Source: Shewanella putrefaciens (GTDB taxonomy: Bacteria; Pseudomonadota; Gammaproteobacteria; Enterobacterales; Shewanellaceae). From it: DNA of 64,000 bases. Under the pieces are notes generated by a model, which saw nothing but the letters and a program-made list of their open reading frames with translations, was not told where the DNA came from and did not search any database. Of the stretch, positions 18,427 to 31,000 are shown piece after piece (position 1 is the stretch's first letter; each line of letters begins with the position of its first letter). Made by a program: the position numbers and the translations under genes. The stretch spans positions 2,356,001 to 2,420,000 of the forward strand of contig NZ_CP066370.1 in NCBI RefSeq assembly GCF_016406325.1, read 5' to 3'.

Positions 18427-19326
18427 ATGACTGAATCGAACCGTTTACGCATCGCCATCCAAAAATCTGGCCGTCTATCGACCGAATCACAACAATTGCT
18501 AAAAAGCTGTGGTGTTAAATTTTCCATTAATGAACAACGCCTTATTGCTCACGCTGACAATATGCCTATCGATTTACTGCGCGTTCGTGATGACGATATC
18601 CCAGGATTGGTGATGGACGGCGTGGTTGATATGGGGATCATCGGTGAAAACGTGCTCGAAGAGGAACAAATCGAGCGTCAAACTCTGAACAAACCCGCAG
18701 ATTGCCTCAAACTGCGTCAGTTAGATTTCGGTTCGTGTCGCCTCTCGTTAGCCGTACCAACAGAATTCAGTTACGCCGATGCCTCCTCGTTAGAAGGATT
18801 ACGCATCGCCACTTCTTATCCGAACCTGCTGCGCCGTTTTATGCAACAAAAAGGCATAACTTATCGCGACTGTATGTTAAAAGGCTCGGTTGAAGTCGCC
18901 CCGCGTGCCGGCCTTGCCGATGGGATTTGTGATCTCGTGTCAACGGGCGCCACCTTAGAGGCCAACGGTTTATACGAAACTGAAGTAATTTACCGCTCTA
19001 TGGCCTGCATCATTCAATCGACCCAAACCCAATCGCCGACTAAACAAGCACTCATCGATAAAATTCTATCCCGCGTCAATGGCGTTATCCGCGCCCGTGA
19101 GAGCAAGTACATACTGCTACACGCGCCAACCGAAACCTTAGATCAAATCGTCGCCCTACTGCCCGGCGCTGAAAACCCAACCGTATTGCCATTAAATGAT
19201 GATACTAACCGCGTTGCTATCCACGCCGTCAGTACCGAAGATTTATTCTGGGATACCATGGAGCAGCTAACCGCACTCGGTGCCAGCTCGATTCTGGTGA
19301 TGCCAATCGAAAAAATGATGGGGTAA
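18427..19326 (+). CDS. hisG: ATP phosphoribosyltransferase
   Basis: 299 residues, first enzyme of histidine synthesis (ATP + PRPP to phosphoribosyl-ATP). Start chosen at 18427: in-frame upstream codons belong to the attenuator, and [17 protein letters not shown] aligns with the long-form HisG of E. coli (299 aa). The catalytic PRPP-loop signature [19 protein letters not shown] (split about 159-177) and the C-terminal ACT-like regulatory domain are present, so feedback inhibition by histidine is expected. hisD follows after 3 bp. Confidence 0.97.
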   Translation: MTESNRLRIAIQKSGRLSTESQQLLKSCGVKFSINEQRLIAHADNMPIDLLRVRDDDIPGLVMDGVVDMGIIGENVLEEEQIERQTLNKPADCLKLRQLDFGSCRLSLAVPTEFSYADASSLEGLRIATSYPNLLRRFMQQKGITYRDCMLKGSVEVAPRAGLADGICDLVSTGATLEANGLYETEVIYRSMACIIQSTQTQSPTKQALIDKILSRVNGVIRARESKYILLHAPTETLDQIVALLPGAENPTVLPLNDDTNRVAIHAVSTEDLFWDTMEQLTALGASSILVMPIEKMMG

Positions 19327-19329
19327 TGT

Positions 19330-20652
19330 ATGGAAATCCTAACTTGGTCAACCTTATCCGCCGCCGAGCAGAAAACGGCGCTGAAACGCTCGCCCTTAAT
19401 TGGTGATAGTGGCTTAGAGCAAAGCGTTCGCGCCATTCTCGATGCGGTAGCGACGCGGGGTGATGCCGCCATTGCCGAATTTAATCAAAAGTTTGATGGC
19501 TTTGATAGCGCGACCAAAGATTTAAATGGACAAGGTAGTGGTGAGCTGCGCATGGGCGAAGCCGAAATAACTGCGGCAAGTGCACGAGTATCGCCTGAGC
19601 TAAAAGCGGCGATCGCCAAAGCCATGGCGAACATAGACGTGTTTCACAGCGCCCAGCAATTTCGCCCGATTGATATGGAGACCGAGGCGGGAGTGCGCTG
19701 CGAACTGCGTAGCGAACCAATTGAAAAAGTAGGTTTATATATTCCAGGTGGCAGTGCGCCATTAATTTCTACCGTGATGATGCTCGCCCTGCCCGCCAAG
19801 ATCGCCGGCTGCGAACAAAGAGTATTAGTCAGCCCACCGCCCATCAACGATGCCATTATCTATGCAGCCAATGCCTGTGGGATCACTGAAATCTATCAAG
19901 TAGGCGGCGCGCAGGCCATTGCGGCACTGGCCTTTGGCACAGAAACGATCCCCGCGGTCGATAAAATTTTTGGCCCAGGTAATCGCTACGTGACTGAAGC
20001 TAAACGCTTAGTGTCACAGGATGGCCGCTGCACTGTGTGTATCGATATGCCAGCAGGTCCTTCTGAAGTGTTAGTGATTGCCGATAGCGACGCCAATTGC
20101 GAATTTATCGCCGCCGATTTGCTTTCGCAAGCGGAGCACGGCCCAGATTCACAAGTGATTTTAGTGACAGATTCGCAAGCTATCGCCGATGGCGTGAATG
20201 ACGCGCTAACAAGACAACTCGCTGCCCTGCCGCGTTGTGATATCGCGGCAACGGCACTACTGAGCAGTCGCACTTTTGTTGTGGACGACATGCTACAAGC
20301 CGCGCAGGTTTCCAATCAATATGGGCCTGAGCACTTGATCATTCAAACGCGCTTTCCCCGTGAGGTACTGAAAAATATTCGCGCCGCGGGCTCGGTATTT
20401 TTAGGCGCTTATACGCCTGAATCTATTGGTGATTATGCCAGTGGCACCAACCACGTGCTACCAACTTACGGTTACAGCCGCGCCGTGTCGAGCCTGTCAT
20501 TAGCCGACTTTAGCCGCCGCTTTACCGTGCAGGAACTCAGCGCTAAAGGCTTAATCGGATTGGGGCAAGCGGTCATGACGTTAGCCAGTAACGAATTGCT
20601 CGATGCGCACAAAAATGCTGTCGCAGTACGTTTAGCTAGCCTAGAGAAATGA
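19330..20652 (+). CDS. hisD: Histidinol dehydrogenase
   Basis: A 440-residue zinc enzyme performing the last two oxidations from L-histidinol to L-histidine with NAD. Motifs: EKVGLYIPGGSAPLIS (about 121-136), VGGAQAIAALAFGT, FGPGNRYVTEAK, and the conserved AEHGPDSQ. Length near E. coli HisD (434). Starts 3 bp after hisG; 44 bp precede hisC. Confidence 0.97.
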   Translation: MEILTWSTLSAAEQKTALKRSPLIGDSGLEQSVRAILDAVATRGDAAIAEFNQKFDGFDSATKDLNGQGSGELRMGEAEITAASARVSPELKAAIAKAMANIDVFHSAQQFRPIDMETEAGVRCELRSEPIEKVGLYIPGGSAPLISTVMMLALPAKIAGCEQRVLVSPPPINDAIIYAANACGITEIYQVGGAQAIAALAFGTETIPAVDKIFGPGNRYVTEAKRLVSQDGRCTVCIDMPAGPSEVLVIADSDANCEFIAADLLSQAEHGPDSQVILVTDSQAIADGVNDALTRQLAALPRCDIAATALLSSRTFVVDDMLQAAQVSNQYGPEHLIIQTRFPREVLKNIRAAGSVFLGAYTPESIGDYASGTNHVLPTYGYSRAVSSLSLADFSRRFTVQELSAKGLIGLGQAVMTLASNELLDAHKNAVAVRLASLEK

Positions 20653-20696
20653 TCTGCTTAATCTTAAGTGAATAAAAATAGAGCTGAGTGAAGAAA

Positions 20697-21818
20697 ATGA
20701 GCCAAATGAGCAGCATGGAAAAAACAGCAGAACCCACAGTATTAGCGCTAAATTTAGCCAAGCGCTTAGCGCGCCCTGAGTTACTGGATTTAACGCCCTA
20801 CCAGAGTGCCCGCAGACTGGGCGGTCGTGGTGATATTTGGATCAATGCCAACGAATCACCCTTCAATAATGTCGATACGGCAGCGCTCGATTTATCAAAA
20901 TTGAATCGTTACCCAGAATGCCAACCGCCGCAGCTTATCAAGGCCTACAGCGAGTACAGCGGTGTGAGTGCCAGTAAGATAGTTGCCAGCCGCGGCGCCG
21001 ATGAAGCGATTGAACTATTAATTCGTGCCTTTTGTATACCTGGCGTCGACAGCATTGCTTGCTTTGGCCCAACTTACGGCATGTATGCCATCAGCGCGAA
21101 CACCTTTAATGTGGGCGTTAAAGCGTTAAATCTCAGCGCGGAATATGGCTTGCCAACAACCTATGCCGAGGACGTTCGCGGCGCAAAACTGGTGTTTATC
21201 TGTAATCCCAATAATCCGACGGGGACAGTGATCGACAAAGCCATTATCGAGCAAGCAATTAAAGCCCTGCCCGACGCGCTTGTAGTCATTGATGAAGCTT
21301 ATATTGAGTTTTGCCCCGAATACAGCGTGGCGGATTTGCTGGAAAGCTATCCGAATCTAGTGGTACTGCGCACCCTGTCAAAAGCCTTTGCACTTGCCGG
21401 CGCACGCTGTGGTTTTATGCTGGCAAACGAGGCTGTGGTCGAAATCATTATGCGCGTGATTGCGCCCTATCCGGTGCCGCTGCCCGTGAGTGAAGTCGCC
21501 ACACAGGCGCTATCGAGCGCAGGTGTTGCGCGGATGAAAATTCAGGTAGAAGAACTCAATCAACAGGGTAAAAGACTTGCCGCGGCACTCAATCTTTACT
21601 GTGAACAATGGGGCGGCAGAGTACTAACTCCCCATGGCAACTACGTATTGGCTGAATTTGATGATGTCGCCAAGGTCGCGGCGTTACTGCAAGGCAGTGG
21701 TGTTGTCGCCCGCGCCTACAAGGACCCAAGGCTTGCCAAAGCGATACGCTTTAGCTTTAGTTCAAAGGCGGATACCGATCGCTTAGTCGCCCTTTTTGAG
21801 TCACAACGAGTTGAATAA
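20697..21818 (+). CDS. hisC: Histidinol-phosphate aminotransferase
   Basis: About 373 residues from the ATG at 20697, preceded by GAGCTGAGTGAAG; a GTG three codons earlier is the alternative. PLP-dependent class I/II aminotransferase. The PLP Lys is in LSKAFALAGARCG; DEAYIEF contains the cofactor-binding Asp, and NPNNPTG is conserved. The N-terminus is about 15 residues longer than E. coli HisC (356). Part of the his operon. Confidence 0.95.
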   Translation: MSQMSSMEKTAEPTVLALNLAKRLARPELLDLTPYQSARRLGGRGDIWINANESPFNNVDTAALDLSKLNRYPECQPPQLIKAYSEYSGVSASKIVASRGADEAIELLIRAFCIPGVDSIACFGPTYGMYAISANTFNVGVKALNLSAEYGLPTTYAEDVRGAKLVFICNPNNPTGTVIDKAIIEQAIKALPDALVVIDEAYIEFCPEYSVADLLESYPNLVVLRTLSKAFALAGARCGFMLANEAVVEIIMRVIAPYPVPLPVSEVATQALSSAGVARMKIQVEELNQQGKRLAAALNLYCEQWGGRVLTPHGNYVLAEFDDVAKVAALLQGSGVVARAYKDPRLAKAIRFSFSSKADTDRLVALFESQRVE

Positions 21819-21847
21819 TAAAACGAACTATATTTTAAGGTAGCGCC

Positions 21848-22939
21848 ATGAACCCACAATTTATCCCAAACGTTGCACAAAAAATTCTGTTTATCGACCG
21901 CGATGGTACCTTGATTGAAGAGCCCATCACCGACAAACAGGTCGATAGTTTAACGAAATTAGTGTTCGAGCCACAGGTAATCCCCGCTTTGCTACGTCTG
22001 CAAAAGGCAGGGTTTCGCTTAGTCATGGTCAGCAATCAAGACGGCCTTGGCACACCGTCTTTCCCGCAGGAAGATTTCGATGCCCCCCACAATATGATGA
22101 TGCAAATCCTCAAAAGCCAAGGGGTGAACTTCGAAGATGTGGTGATTTGCCCGCACTTTAATGATGAAAATTGCAGCTGCCGTAAACCTAAGCTGGGGCT
22201 AGTAAAAGACTACCTCACCCAAGGCTGCATCGATTTCACCCAATCGGCGGTGATTGGCGATCGCGAAACCGATGTGGAGCTGGGCAATGCCATGGGCATT
22301 AAAAGCCTGAAATATCAACGCGACACTTTAGGCTGGAACGCCATCGCCGATGCACTGCTCAATAAAGGCCGCACCGCCACGGTCGTACGTACCACCAAAG
22401 AAACCGATATTCGCGTGACTGTGGATCTCGACAGTTCAATCAAAGGTAAAATTGATACAGGCATTGGCTTTTTCGACCACATGCTCGATCAAATTGCCAC
22501 CCACGGTAATTTTAGAATGGATGTGAAAGTCGATGGCGATCTGGAAATCGACGATCACCACAGCATCGAAGACACTGCGCTGGCCATAGGTGATGCCCTG
22601 CGCCAAGCGCTCGGTGACAAACGCGGCATTGCCCGTTTCGGCTTTAGCCTGCCGATGGACGAAGCTAAGGGTGAGTGTCTGCTGGATATCTCTGGCCGCC
22701 CTTTTATCAAATTCTCGGCCGATTTTGAGCGTGAGCACGTGGGCGAAATGGCCACTGAAATGGTGCCGCACTTCTTCCGATCCTTTGCCGATGGCCTGCG
22801 CTGTACGCTGCATGTGTCAACCGAAGGCGATAACGATCACCACAAGGTTGAAGCCCTGTTTAAAGTGCTCGGTCGCGCGCTACGCCAAGCGGTTAAAGTC
22901 GAAGGCGATATTCTGCCATCGAGCAAAGGCGTGCTTTAA
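21848..22939 (+). CDS. hisB: Bifunctional histidinol-phosphatase / imidazoleglycerol-phosphate dehydratase
   Basis: 363 residues. The N-terminal HAD phosphatase (about 1-165) has the nucleophile motif FIDRDGTLI and a zinc loop with cysteines ([15 protein letters not shown]). The C-terminal IGPD domain (about 172-363) has two metal-binding HH motifs: [10 protein letters not shown] and DNDHHKVEA. The fused form is characteristic of Gammaproteobacteria. It catalyses steps 6 and 8 of the pathway. Confidence 0.97.
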   Translation: MNPQFIPNVAQKILFIDRDGTLIEEPITDKQVDSLTKLVFEPQVIPALLRLQKAGFRLVMVSNQDGLGTPSFPQEDFDAPHNMMMQILKSQGVNFEDVVICPHFNDENCSCRKPKLGLVKDYLTQGCIDFTQSAVIGDRETDVELGNAMGIKSLKYQRDTLGWNAIADALLNKGRTATVVRTTKETDIRVTVDLDSSIKGKIDTGIGFFDHMLDQIATHGNFRMDVKVDGDLEIDDHHSIEDTALAIGDALRQALGDKRGIARFGFSLPMDEAKGECLLDISGRPFIKFSADFEREHVGEMATEMVPHFFRSFADGLRCTLHVSTEGDNDHHKVEALFKVLGRALRQAVKVEGDILPSSKGVL

Positions 22940-22970
22940 GGCATCAGCATAAATCGTTTAAGAGGTTAGG

Positions 22971-23765
22971 ATGCAACAAGACACTCTATTATCAGCTGGC
23001 CAGCAATTAGCAGCAAATGCATCACCAGATGCTGAAACCGTCATCATAGACACGGGCTGTGCCAATTTAAACTCAGTACGTTTCGCCTTCGAGCGTTTAG
23101 GCGCTAAGGTGTTGGTCACAGACGATAAAGCCAAAATCAAAGTGGCAAAACGCGTGGTGCTGCCGGGTGTGGGTACGGCAGGTGCGGCCATGGCGTCCTT
23201 ACATGAAAAAGGCTTGGTCGAACTCATTCAAGGCCTGACTCAACCTGTGCTGGGCGTGTGCCTTGGCATGCAAATGTTGGCGGCGATTTCTAAGGAACGC
23301 GGCGGCAAAGGTCAAGATTGCGAGTGCTTAGGCATCATCCCCACCGACATTTGCGAGCTGGATACCCAGTTACTCAAAGCTGAAAGCCTACCTTTGCCGC
23401 ACATGGGCTGGAATCAACTTAAGCTAACGACAAACTCACAAGGAGCCAAAATCCCTAGCGTTCACCCGCTGTTTGCGGGCATTGAAGATGGCAGTTATGT
23501 GTATTTCGTCCACAGTTACCGCGCGCCGTTGAGTGAATTTACATTAGCCCAATGTACCTATGGTGAAGGCTTTAGCGCCGCCATCGGCAAAGGCAACTTT
23601 ATGGGCGTGCAGTTCCACCCCGAAAAAAGTGCCGCCGTGGGCGCGCAAATTCTGCGTAACTTTTTACAGATGGATGAGTTACAGATGAACGAAGCTCTGA
23701 TGAACAAAGCGCTGCAAAGCAACTCTGCTGATGGCCAAGCTGGTGTAAAGAAGGCTGACCAATGA
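22971..23765 (+). CDS. hisH: Imidazole glycerol phosphate synthase glutaminase subunit, extended
   Basis: A class I glutamine amidotransferase supplying ammonia to HisF. Nucleophile Cys in GVCLGMQ, His-Glu in VQFHPEKS, and the N-terminal VIIDTGCANLNSV are as in the family. At 264 residues it is longer than the usual about 196-215. About 23 residues precede the family start; there is no internal start codon at that point and AGAGG lies before the ATG at 22971, so the extension looks real. About 30 residues follow the last family helix, with an internal near-repeat (LQMNEALMNKALQ). The extensions are probably lineage features without catalytic role. Confidence 0.93.
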   Translation: MQQDTLLSAGQQLAANASPDAETVIIDTGCANLNSVRFAFERLGAKVLVTDDKAKIKVAKRVVLPGVGTAGAAMASLHEKGLVELIQGLTQPVLGVCLGMQMLAAISKERGGKGQDCECLGIIPTDICELDTQLLKAESLPLPHMGWNQLKLTTNSQGAKIPSVHPLFAGIEDGSYVYFVHSYRAPLSEFTLAQCTYGEGFSAAIGKGNFMGVQFHPEKSAAVGAQILRNFLQMDELQMNEALMNKALQSNSADGQAGVKKADQ

Positions 23766-23814
23766 ATAAATTACTCAATACAAAAGAAGTTATTAATGAA
23801 TCACTTATAAATAA

Positions 23815-25328
<1,514 letters not shown>

Positions 25329-25331
25329 AGC

Positions 25332-25366
25332 GGTTCTAGGTTCTAGGTTCTAGGTTCTAGGTTCTA
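25332..25366 (+). repeat. GGTTCTA x 5 heptamer tandem repeat
   Basis: Five exact head-to-tail GGTTCTA units lie between hisF and hisI, inside the his mRNA. Seven-base units can expand or contract by slippage without affecting a frame here, changing only the spacing before hisI. Confidence 0.92.
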
Positions 25367-25389
25367 CAAACAGATTAAGAGTGAATACT

Positions 25390-26031
25390 ATGTCAACGCA
25401 AACAAACACTAAGTCGGATTTTAGCGAGCTGGATTGGAATAAACAGGATGGGCTCATTCCTGCCGTTATCCAAAACCATTTATCGGGCAAGGTATTAATG
25501 CTCGGTTATATGGATAAGGCCGCGCTGGAAAAAACCTTGAGCACAGGTGATGTCACCTTTTTCAGCCGCTCAAAACAGCGCTTGTGGACTAAGGGTGAAA
25601 CCTCGGGGAATACGCTAAGATTGGTCGCTATCGATAAAGACTGCGATAACGATAGCCTGTTAGTGCAAGTGATCCCCAACGGCCCAACCTGCCACAAAGG
25701 CACCGAAAGTTGTTGGTTAGATGACAATGCGCACCCCTTTTTGAACAACCTCGCCAGCCTTATCACCTCGCGTAAAGGACAAAGTGCCGATTCCAGTTAC
25801 ACGGCGTCATTATTTGCGCGCGGCACAAAACGTATCGCCCAAAAGGTCGGGGAAGAAGGTCTTGAAACCGCCCTTGCCGCCGCGACCCTCGATAAGGAAG
25901 AGCTGGTTAACGAAGCCTCAGATCTTATCTATCACTTGCTGGTATTGCTTGAAGATCAACATTTAAGCCTTAGTGATATCACAGCAAACTTGCTGGCAAG
26001 ACATCAAAAGGCGCTGCAGAGCAAAGCATAA
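25390..26031 (+). CDS. hisI: Phosphoribosyl-AMP cyclohydrolase / phosphoribosyl-ATP pyrophosphatase
   Basis: A bifunctional HisIE protein of about 213 residues. The ATG at 25390 is preceded by AAGAG at suitable distance; a GTG three codons upstream is possible. The N-terminal cyclohydrolase has [18 protein letters not shown] and the metal site [10 protein letters not shown] with [12 protein letters not shown]. The C-terminal pyrophosphatase has [13 protein letters not shown] and [14 protein letters not shown]. Last gene of the operon, followed by a strong terminator. Confidence 0.97.
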   Translation: MSTQTNTKSDFSELDWNKQDGLIPAVIQNHLSGKVLMLGYMDKAALEKTLSTGDVTFFSRSKQRLWTKGETSGNTLRLVAIDKDCDNDSLLVQVIPNGPTCHKGTESCWLDDNAHPFLNNLASLITSRKGQSADSSYTASLFARGTKRIAQKVGEEGLETALAAATLDKEELVNEASDLIYHLLVLLEDQHLSLSDITANLLARHQKALQSKA

Positions 26032-26073
26032 TCTGCTTACTGTTCCTGATGTCTTACTATCGATTTTACCGCT

Positions 26074-26113
26074 AAAAATGCCGCCCACTTAAATCAAGTC
26101 GGCGGCATTTTTT
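26074..26113 (+). terminator. his operon terminator
   Basis: AAAAATGCCGCC ... GGCGGCATTTTTTA with a short loop containing a further ACTT/AAGT pairing; GC stem followed by six T. Confidence 0.9.
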
Positions 26114-26577
26114 ATCGCGCGATTCCCTCAAGTGCCATTGCCGCAATGTGAGCAATGAATATCTTGCGCCTTAATCCTATAACAAAAAATAATCAAAATA
26201 CTGTTGTAATGGTTGACAAGTACAGTTCAGTTCCCTATGGTAGCCTCCGTTGCTGTTAGGTTATTAAGGCAAGGCATCAAAACACTTATCCGTTTTTACT
26301 CAACACACGCTAAGGCAAGTTTTATGTGTTTCACACCCTTTTATTATCCCTATCTGTAGCCGCAATGGATATTGTTTAGGTATAAAATAGGCACCTCGCC
26401 TGACCTTCCATTGTGGCCATATCCTTTCGGATCCGCTGAGCGCCACTGTCTCATTTGCTTAAATTATTTTGTGCTTGAATCATTTCATCATTGAATCACA
26501 TCAAAATCCTTTAAGACAGTTGCTTTAGGATCAAGTCTTTGTCTCTTTTTCTTGCAACACGCTTTTGAGATCATGTT
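26114..26577 (+). promoter_or_regulatory. Promoter and long leader of the amino-acid transporter
   Basis: A good promoter is TTGACA (26213-26218), exactly 17 bp, TATGGT (26236-26241). This leaves about 330 nt of untranslated leader before the ATG at 26578. A second TATAAA-type element is near 26381. No known riboswitch fold or TyrR box was recognised, but the leader length suggests RNA-level control. Confidence 0.5.
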
Positions 26578-27765
26578 ATGACACAGAATAAAATTTTCGG
26601 CAGTTTACTGCTTATCGCAGGCACCACAATCGGCGCGGGCATGTTGGCTTTGCCTATCGCATCGGCAGGACTTGGCTTTGGCACCTCCTCCGCCATTATG
26701 CTCATCCTATGGGCGCTAATGGCCTACACGGCACTGCTTATGGTGGAAATCCATCAATTCGCCCCCAGCGATGCCAGCCTTAATCACTTAGCGCAGCGCT
26801 TATTGGGTCGTAAGGGCCAGTTGATCGCCAATAGCGCCTTGATGTTTTTACTGTACGCCCTCTGCGCCGCCTACATTGCTGGCGGCGGCGAGCAAGTGAA
26901 CCAAAAGCTGAGCACTTGGCTAGGGCTAAGTTTGCCACCACAGGCTGGCGCCATCCTGTTTACCCTGCTGATTGGCGCCATTGTGGGCATGGGAACCCAC
27001 TGTGTGGACCTTATCAATCGCGGTTTGTTTGCCCTTAAGCTATTGGCATTACTGCTTATGTTGGCCTTATTACTGCCGCAGGTTGAAAGCGCACATTTGC
27101 TCGAACTCCCGCTCAACCAAGGCCTGATTATCTCAGCTATTCCGGTGATTTTTACCTCCTTTGGATTTCACGGTTCTATTCCCTCTGTGGTGCGCTACTT
27201 AGGCGTTGAGGTCAAAGCCCTGCGCAGGATCATGTTGTTTGGCTCGGCTTTGCCATTAGTGATTTACCTTTTGTGGCAACTGGGCAGTCAAGGCGTATTG
27301 AGCCAAAGTCAATTGCTCGAAAACCAGAGCTTATCGAGCTTTATCAATCGACTGGCGAGCGTACTGCACAGTGAATACTTAAGTAGCGCGATTAGTCTGT
27401 TTGCCGACCTCGCCCTTGCGACCTCGTTTTTAGGGGTAAGTTTAGGCCTGTTCGATTTTATGGCCTCAAGCTTAAGGCAAGAAGATAATGCAACAGGTCG
27501 CAGCTTAACTGCGGCCATCACCTTTTTACCGCCCTTAGGTTTTGCCCTCTTCTACCCCCAAGGTTTTATCACAGCGCTGGGTTACGCGGCGATTGCACTG
27601 GTGATCCTCGCCATCTTTTTACCTGTGGCCATGGTGTGGACACAACGCCAGATGCGAGACGCTGCTAATATGCCGACGGGTTATCGGGTCGCGGGCGGCA
27701 AGTTTGCCTTAATGCTCGCCACACTTTGCGGAATTGTGGTGATCGCCGCCCAGATATTTAGCTAG
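26578..27765 (+). CDS. Aromatic amino acid permease (HAAAP family, TyrP/Mtr-like)
   Basis: A 395-residue inner-membrane protein with about eleven hydrophobic segments. The start FGSLLLIAGTTIGAGMLALP is the signature of the hydroxy/aromatic amino-acid permease family (tyrosine, tryptophan transporters: TyrP, Mtr, TnaB), driven by the proton gradient. TFSFGFHGSIPS-like text (FTSFGFHGSIPS) is also conserved. Length matches TyrP (403). The substrate, tyrosine or tryptophan, cannot be told by eye. Single gene. Confidence 0.9.
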   Translation: MTQNKIFGSLLLIAGTTIGAGMLALPIASAGLGFGTSSAIMLILWALMAYTALLMVEIHQFAPSDASLNHLAQRLLGRKGQLIANSALMFLLYALCAAYIAGGGEQVNQKLSTWLGLSLPPQAGAILFTLLIGAIVGMGTHCVDLINRGLFALKLLALLLMLALLLPQVESAHLLELPLNQGLIISAIPVIFTSFGFHGSIPSVVRYLGVEVKALRRIMLFGSALPLVIYLLWQLGSQGVLSQSQLLENQSLSSFINRLASVLHSEYLSSAISLFADLALATSFLGVSLGLFDFMASSLRQEDNATGRSLTAAITFLPPLGFALFYPQGFITALGYAAIALVILAIFLPVAMVWTQRQMRDAANMPTGYRVAGGKFALMLATLCGIVVIAAQIFS

Positions 27766-28055
27766 CCGCAATTCACTCACCAAGAGTGAGTTAACCAAAA
27801 GTTAGCTAGCTCGAATAAAAGATTAGGTACAAGAGCCTGTAAAACCTCAACTATTGACAGCAGGCTTTTGTCTATTCAATGATCCTTTCACATTAGTCAG
27901 CTAGGTTCTTGAGTGTTAAACTCGCTCTGATGCTCGTGTGTGATACGATAGCTTCAAAATAAAAGTACCTAGGTAAATACAGGTTAGTGTATTTTTGCGC
28001 AGCTAAGGCACGAGTTTAGTCAGGGCTCAGTGAATAAGGATAGAAGTCGAACCCA
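27766..28055. other. Intergenic space with a weak terminator
   Basis: AGCCTG (27834-27839) and CAGGCT (27860-27865) followed by TTTTG may terminate the transporter mRNA, though the loop is long (about 20 nt). The ydbH promoter must lie in the second half; no clear -35/-10 was recognised. Confidence 0.4.
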
Positions 28056-31000
28056 ATGCCAATCCACAACAAGCCAAATCGCCGGAAATTCCCACTAAAA
28101 AAGACCCTATTGGCGACCAGCTTAACGGGTATCTTGGCGAGTGTGGCGTTAACCGTTTGGATTGTGAATACCCAGACTGAACAACTCATCATTCAAGCGG
28201 CAAATTTTGCCCTCGCAGGCATGGACAGCGAACTGATTGACATTGAGTTAGGGAAAAGTCAGTTAGCACATTGGCGTATTACCTCTGCTAACCTTAGGAT
28301 ACATGACAGCCATATCAGGCTTAATAACCTGAATATCCAGCTAAAACTGGACTGGCCGCAGAGCTTTGCCGAGCTGAAACAGTTTAGCCAAGTCTCTTAC
28401 CTCACTCAAAAAATCACCCAAATCTCCACAGGTGATATTGAGGTCGAGTTAGGGCAATCGCTATTTTTACCTAATCGAAATGCTATCGATGAACAAGGCC
28501 CCGCCTTAGCCCTAGATATCAAATCATTGCCACTTATTGATATAGGTAAAACCAGCCTAATTCTCAAAGCCCACCATCTCAACACCCAAAATGATTTACC
28601 CGCCTATCGTTTGGTGATGGACAAGTTGAGCCTCAACGGCGCGGGGGAAATCAACAGCGAATTTAGCCATGCAGGTGAAAGCATCGCCAAACTTAAAGCA
28701 ACACTCGAAGCTAACAAGTGGCAACTTGCGAGCGAAATTGCACTCGCGCCGCTGCTTGCGAGCTTGCATCAAATCAGCCTGAGGCAAGCGCAAGACAGTG
28801 TACTTAGTCCGTTAACTGAACTTGATAATGAATGGCAAGCGTTAGCGATTGATCTACAAGGTCAATTGGTGTCCAACAGCAGTATCACTTTAACCTCAGG
28901 CGAACTTATCAGTGAGCATCAATTAATCGATCCAAAGCTGACCTTTAGTCAACTGGCTGCACTAGAGCTTGTGCCAAAACCTAAGTTAGCATTTAACATT
29001 ACCGGACATTTAGCAGAGCTTGACCTCAGCCTTGAGCCCTTTACCTTAGCGGTAAATCCCAATGCAATGCAGCAACAGCGATTAATGCAGCTACTCGATG
29101 CGTCCCTGGCTAATCCTTTAACTCAGCCTTCGTCTCCATCGACAACCAAGCCCGACTCTGAGCAAGCGCCAGATCAAGTTGCAAACCAAGTAACTGGTCA
29201 AATAACTAAGCTGCTATCTGGGCTTAAAAGCACAGATACACCAGTGGGATTATCGCTGACATTGCCTGAAACCCTGCATTATCCACTGACTCACATTCAG
29301 CAAGATACACAGGCAAAGCCTAGTGCGGATAAACCGTTTATATTTAATCTTCCCCGAGTTCAACTAACAACATTAGGCAGTAAGCTCGATGCGCAAATCG
29401 ATTTAGCCAATGTTGAAGTGGTTCAGTCCGCCGATGCTCTGTCTTTTAACTCGGATTGGCACCTAGAGATAAATCAAACCAGCCCATTACAATTATCCCA
29501 ATTGTGGGCAAATGTACCGCTGGATCTCAGTTGGAGCCACAGCCAGTTAACAACCGCAGGGAAATTTCACTTTGCAACAACACCCAACTCAACTGACTGG
29601 CAATTCATTACTGAACCTATCGGGACTGCTAGGTCAACAACACAAACGAAAAACAGCACATTGCAGTTTGTCATGGGTGGACTTAAGCAGATCAACACGC
29701 AAGATAAAAATCGGACTAAGCATGCTGATATAAGTCTTGGCAATATCGCCATTAATGCCCTTGCGCCACTTAAGGTAAATACAAATACCACAGACGGGTT
29801 AACAGTCACCCTACCACCTTTAACCTTAGCACTTGAGCAACTGCATCTTTCGCAAACCATACAAACTATAGAGGCCGCACCAGCAGAAACCGAGTCCAAT
29901 GAAGCCATAAACTCGGGTATCGTCAGTAAAACTGACGTGAACACGGGCCATTTCTCAATTGCCTTACAAAACTCCATGTTATTTACGCTAAGGCCCGAGA
30001 TTGAAACCCCACTCGACTCACTACTCGCCTCCCCTTGGCAGAATCGACTCGAGTGGCAGGCCAGTCAGCTTCATATTGAAAAACAGCTCAGTAGCAGAGG
30101 TCGAAGCCGCAAAGAAACAGTATTAAAGCTCGATACATTAACCCTTAAACAAGATGTAGATTGGCAACAAGGTACACTGCTAGGTGAAGAAAACTGGCAG
30201 GTTGGCACCGTTAAACTACAAAGCCATCATCAATTAAACCTCGCCACAGCAAACAAACCACTCGCATTGACTGGTCAATGGGTTGTCGATACGAGCATGA
30301 CCGAGGCACTGTCCTTGCTCAATCAAACCCAGCCTTTACCTGCTGAGCTTAATGTTACGGGCAATAATCAATTACAGGCGCAGTTTAATCTGACACAGCA
30401 GCGTGATCAGACTCAATTTGCCATGCAAATTACTCAATTGATGACAAATCTTGAAGGTTTTTACAAAGACACCACCTTTGAAGGCGGAAAACTGCAGGCA
30501 CAATGTGAGTTCACTTGGGGCCTCTCTCATAAAAAGCCGCAGGATAAAGGCTATTTTAGCAGTCTAAGTAAACTCAATTGTCCACAAACGCTGATGACAT
30601 TTACCCTGTTCGACCCAGGCTTTCCGCTCACCGATATCGAAGTAGAAGCCGATATTGCCCTTAGTAAAGATGCTGAAAAACTGCCCGAGAATTGGATACA
30701 ACAACTGACGGGCTTAAGCGATACCGATGTATCTATGACAGCCAAAGGCAAAGTGCTCAATGGTCAGTTTTTACTGCCAGAATTTACCCTTAAATTACAA
30801 GAGAAATCACATGCCTATCTGCTATTGCAAGGCATGAATCTAGAGGAAGTATTACGAATTCAACCACAAATTGGCGTCTATGCCGACGGTATATTCGACG
30901 GTGTATTACCTGTTGATTTAGTTGATGGCAAAGTCTCCATCTCGGGTGGGCAACTTGCCGCAAGGGCGCCCGGAGGACTTATCGCGATTTCAGGCAATCC

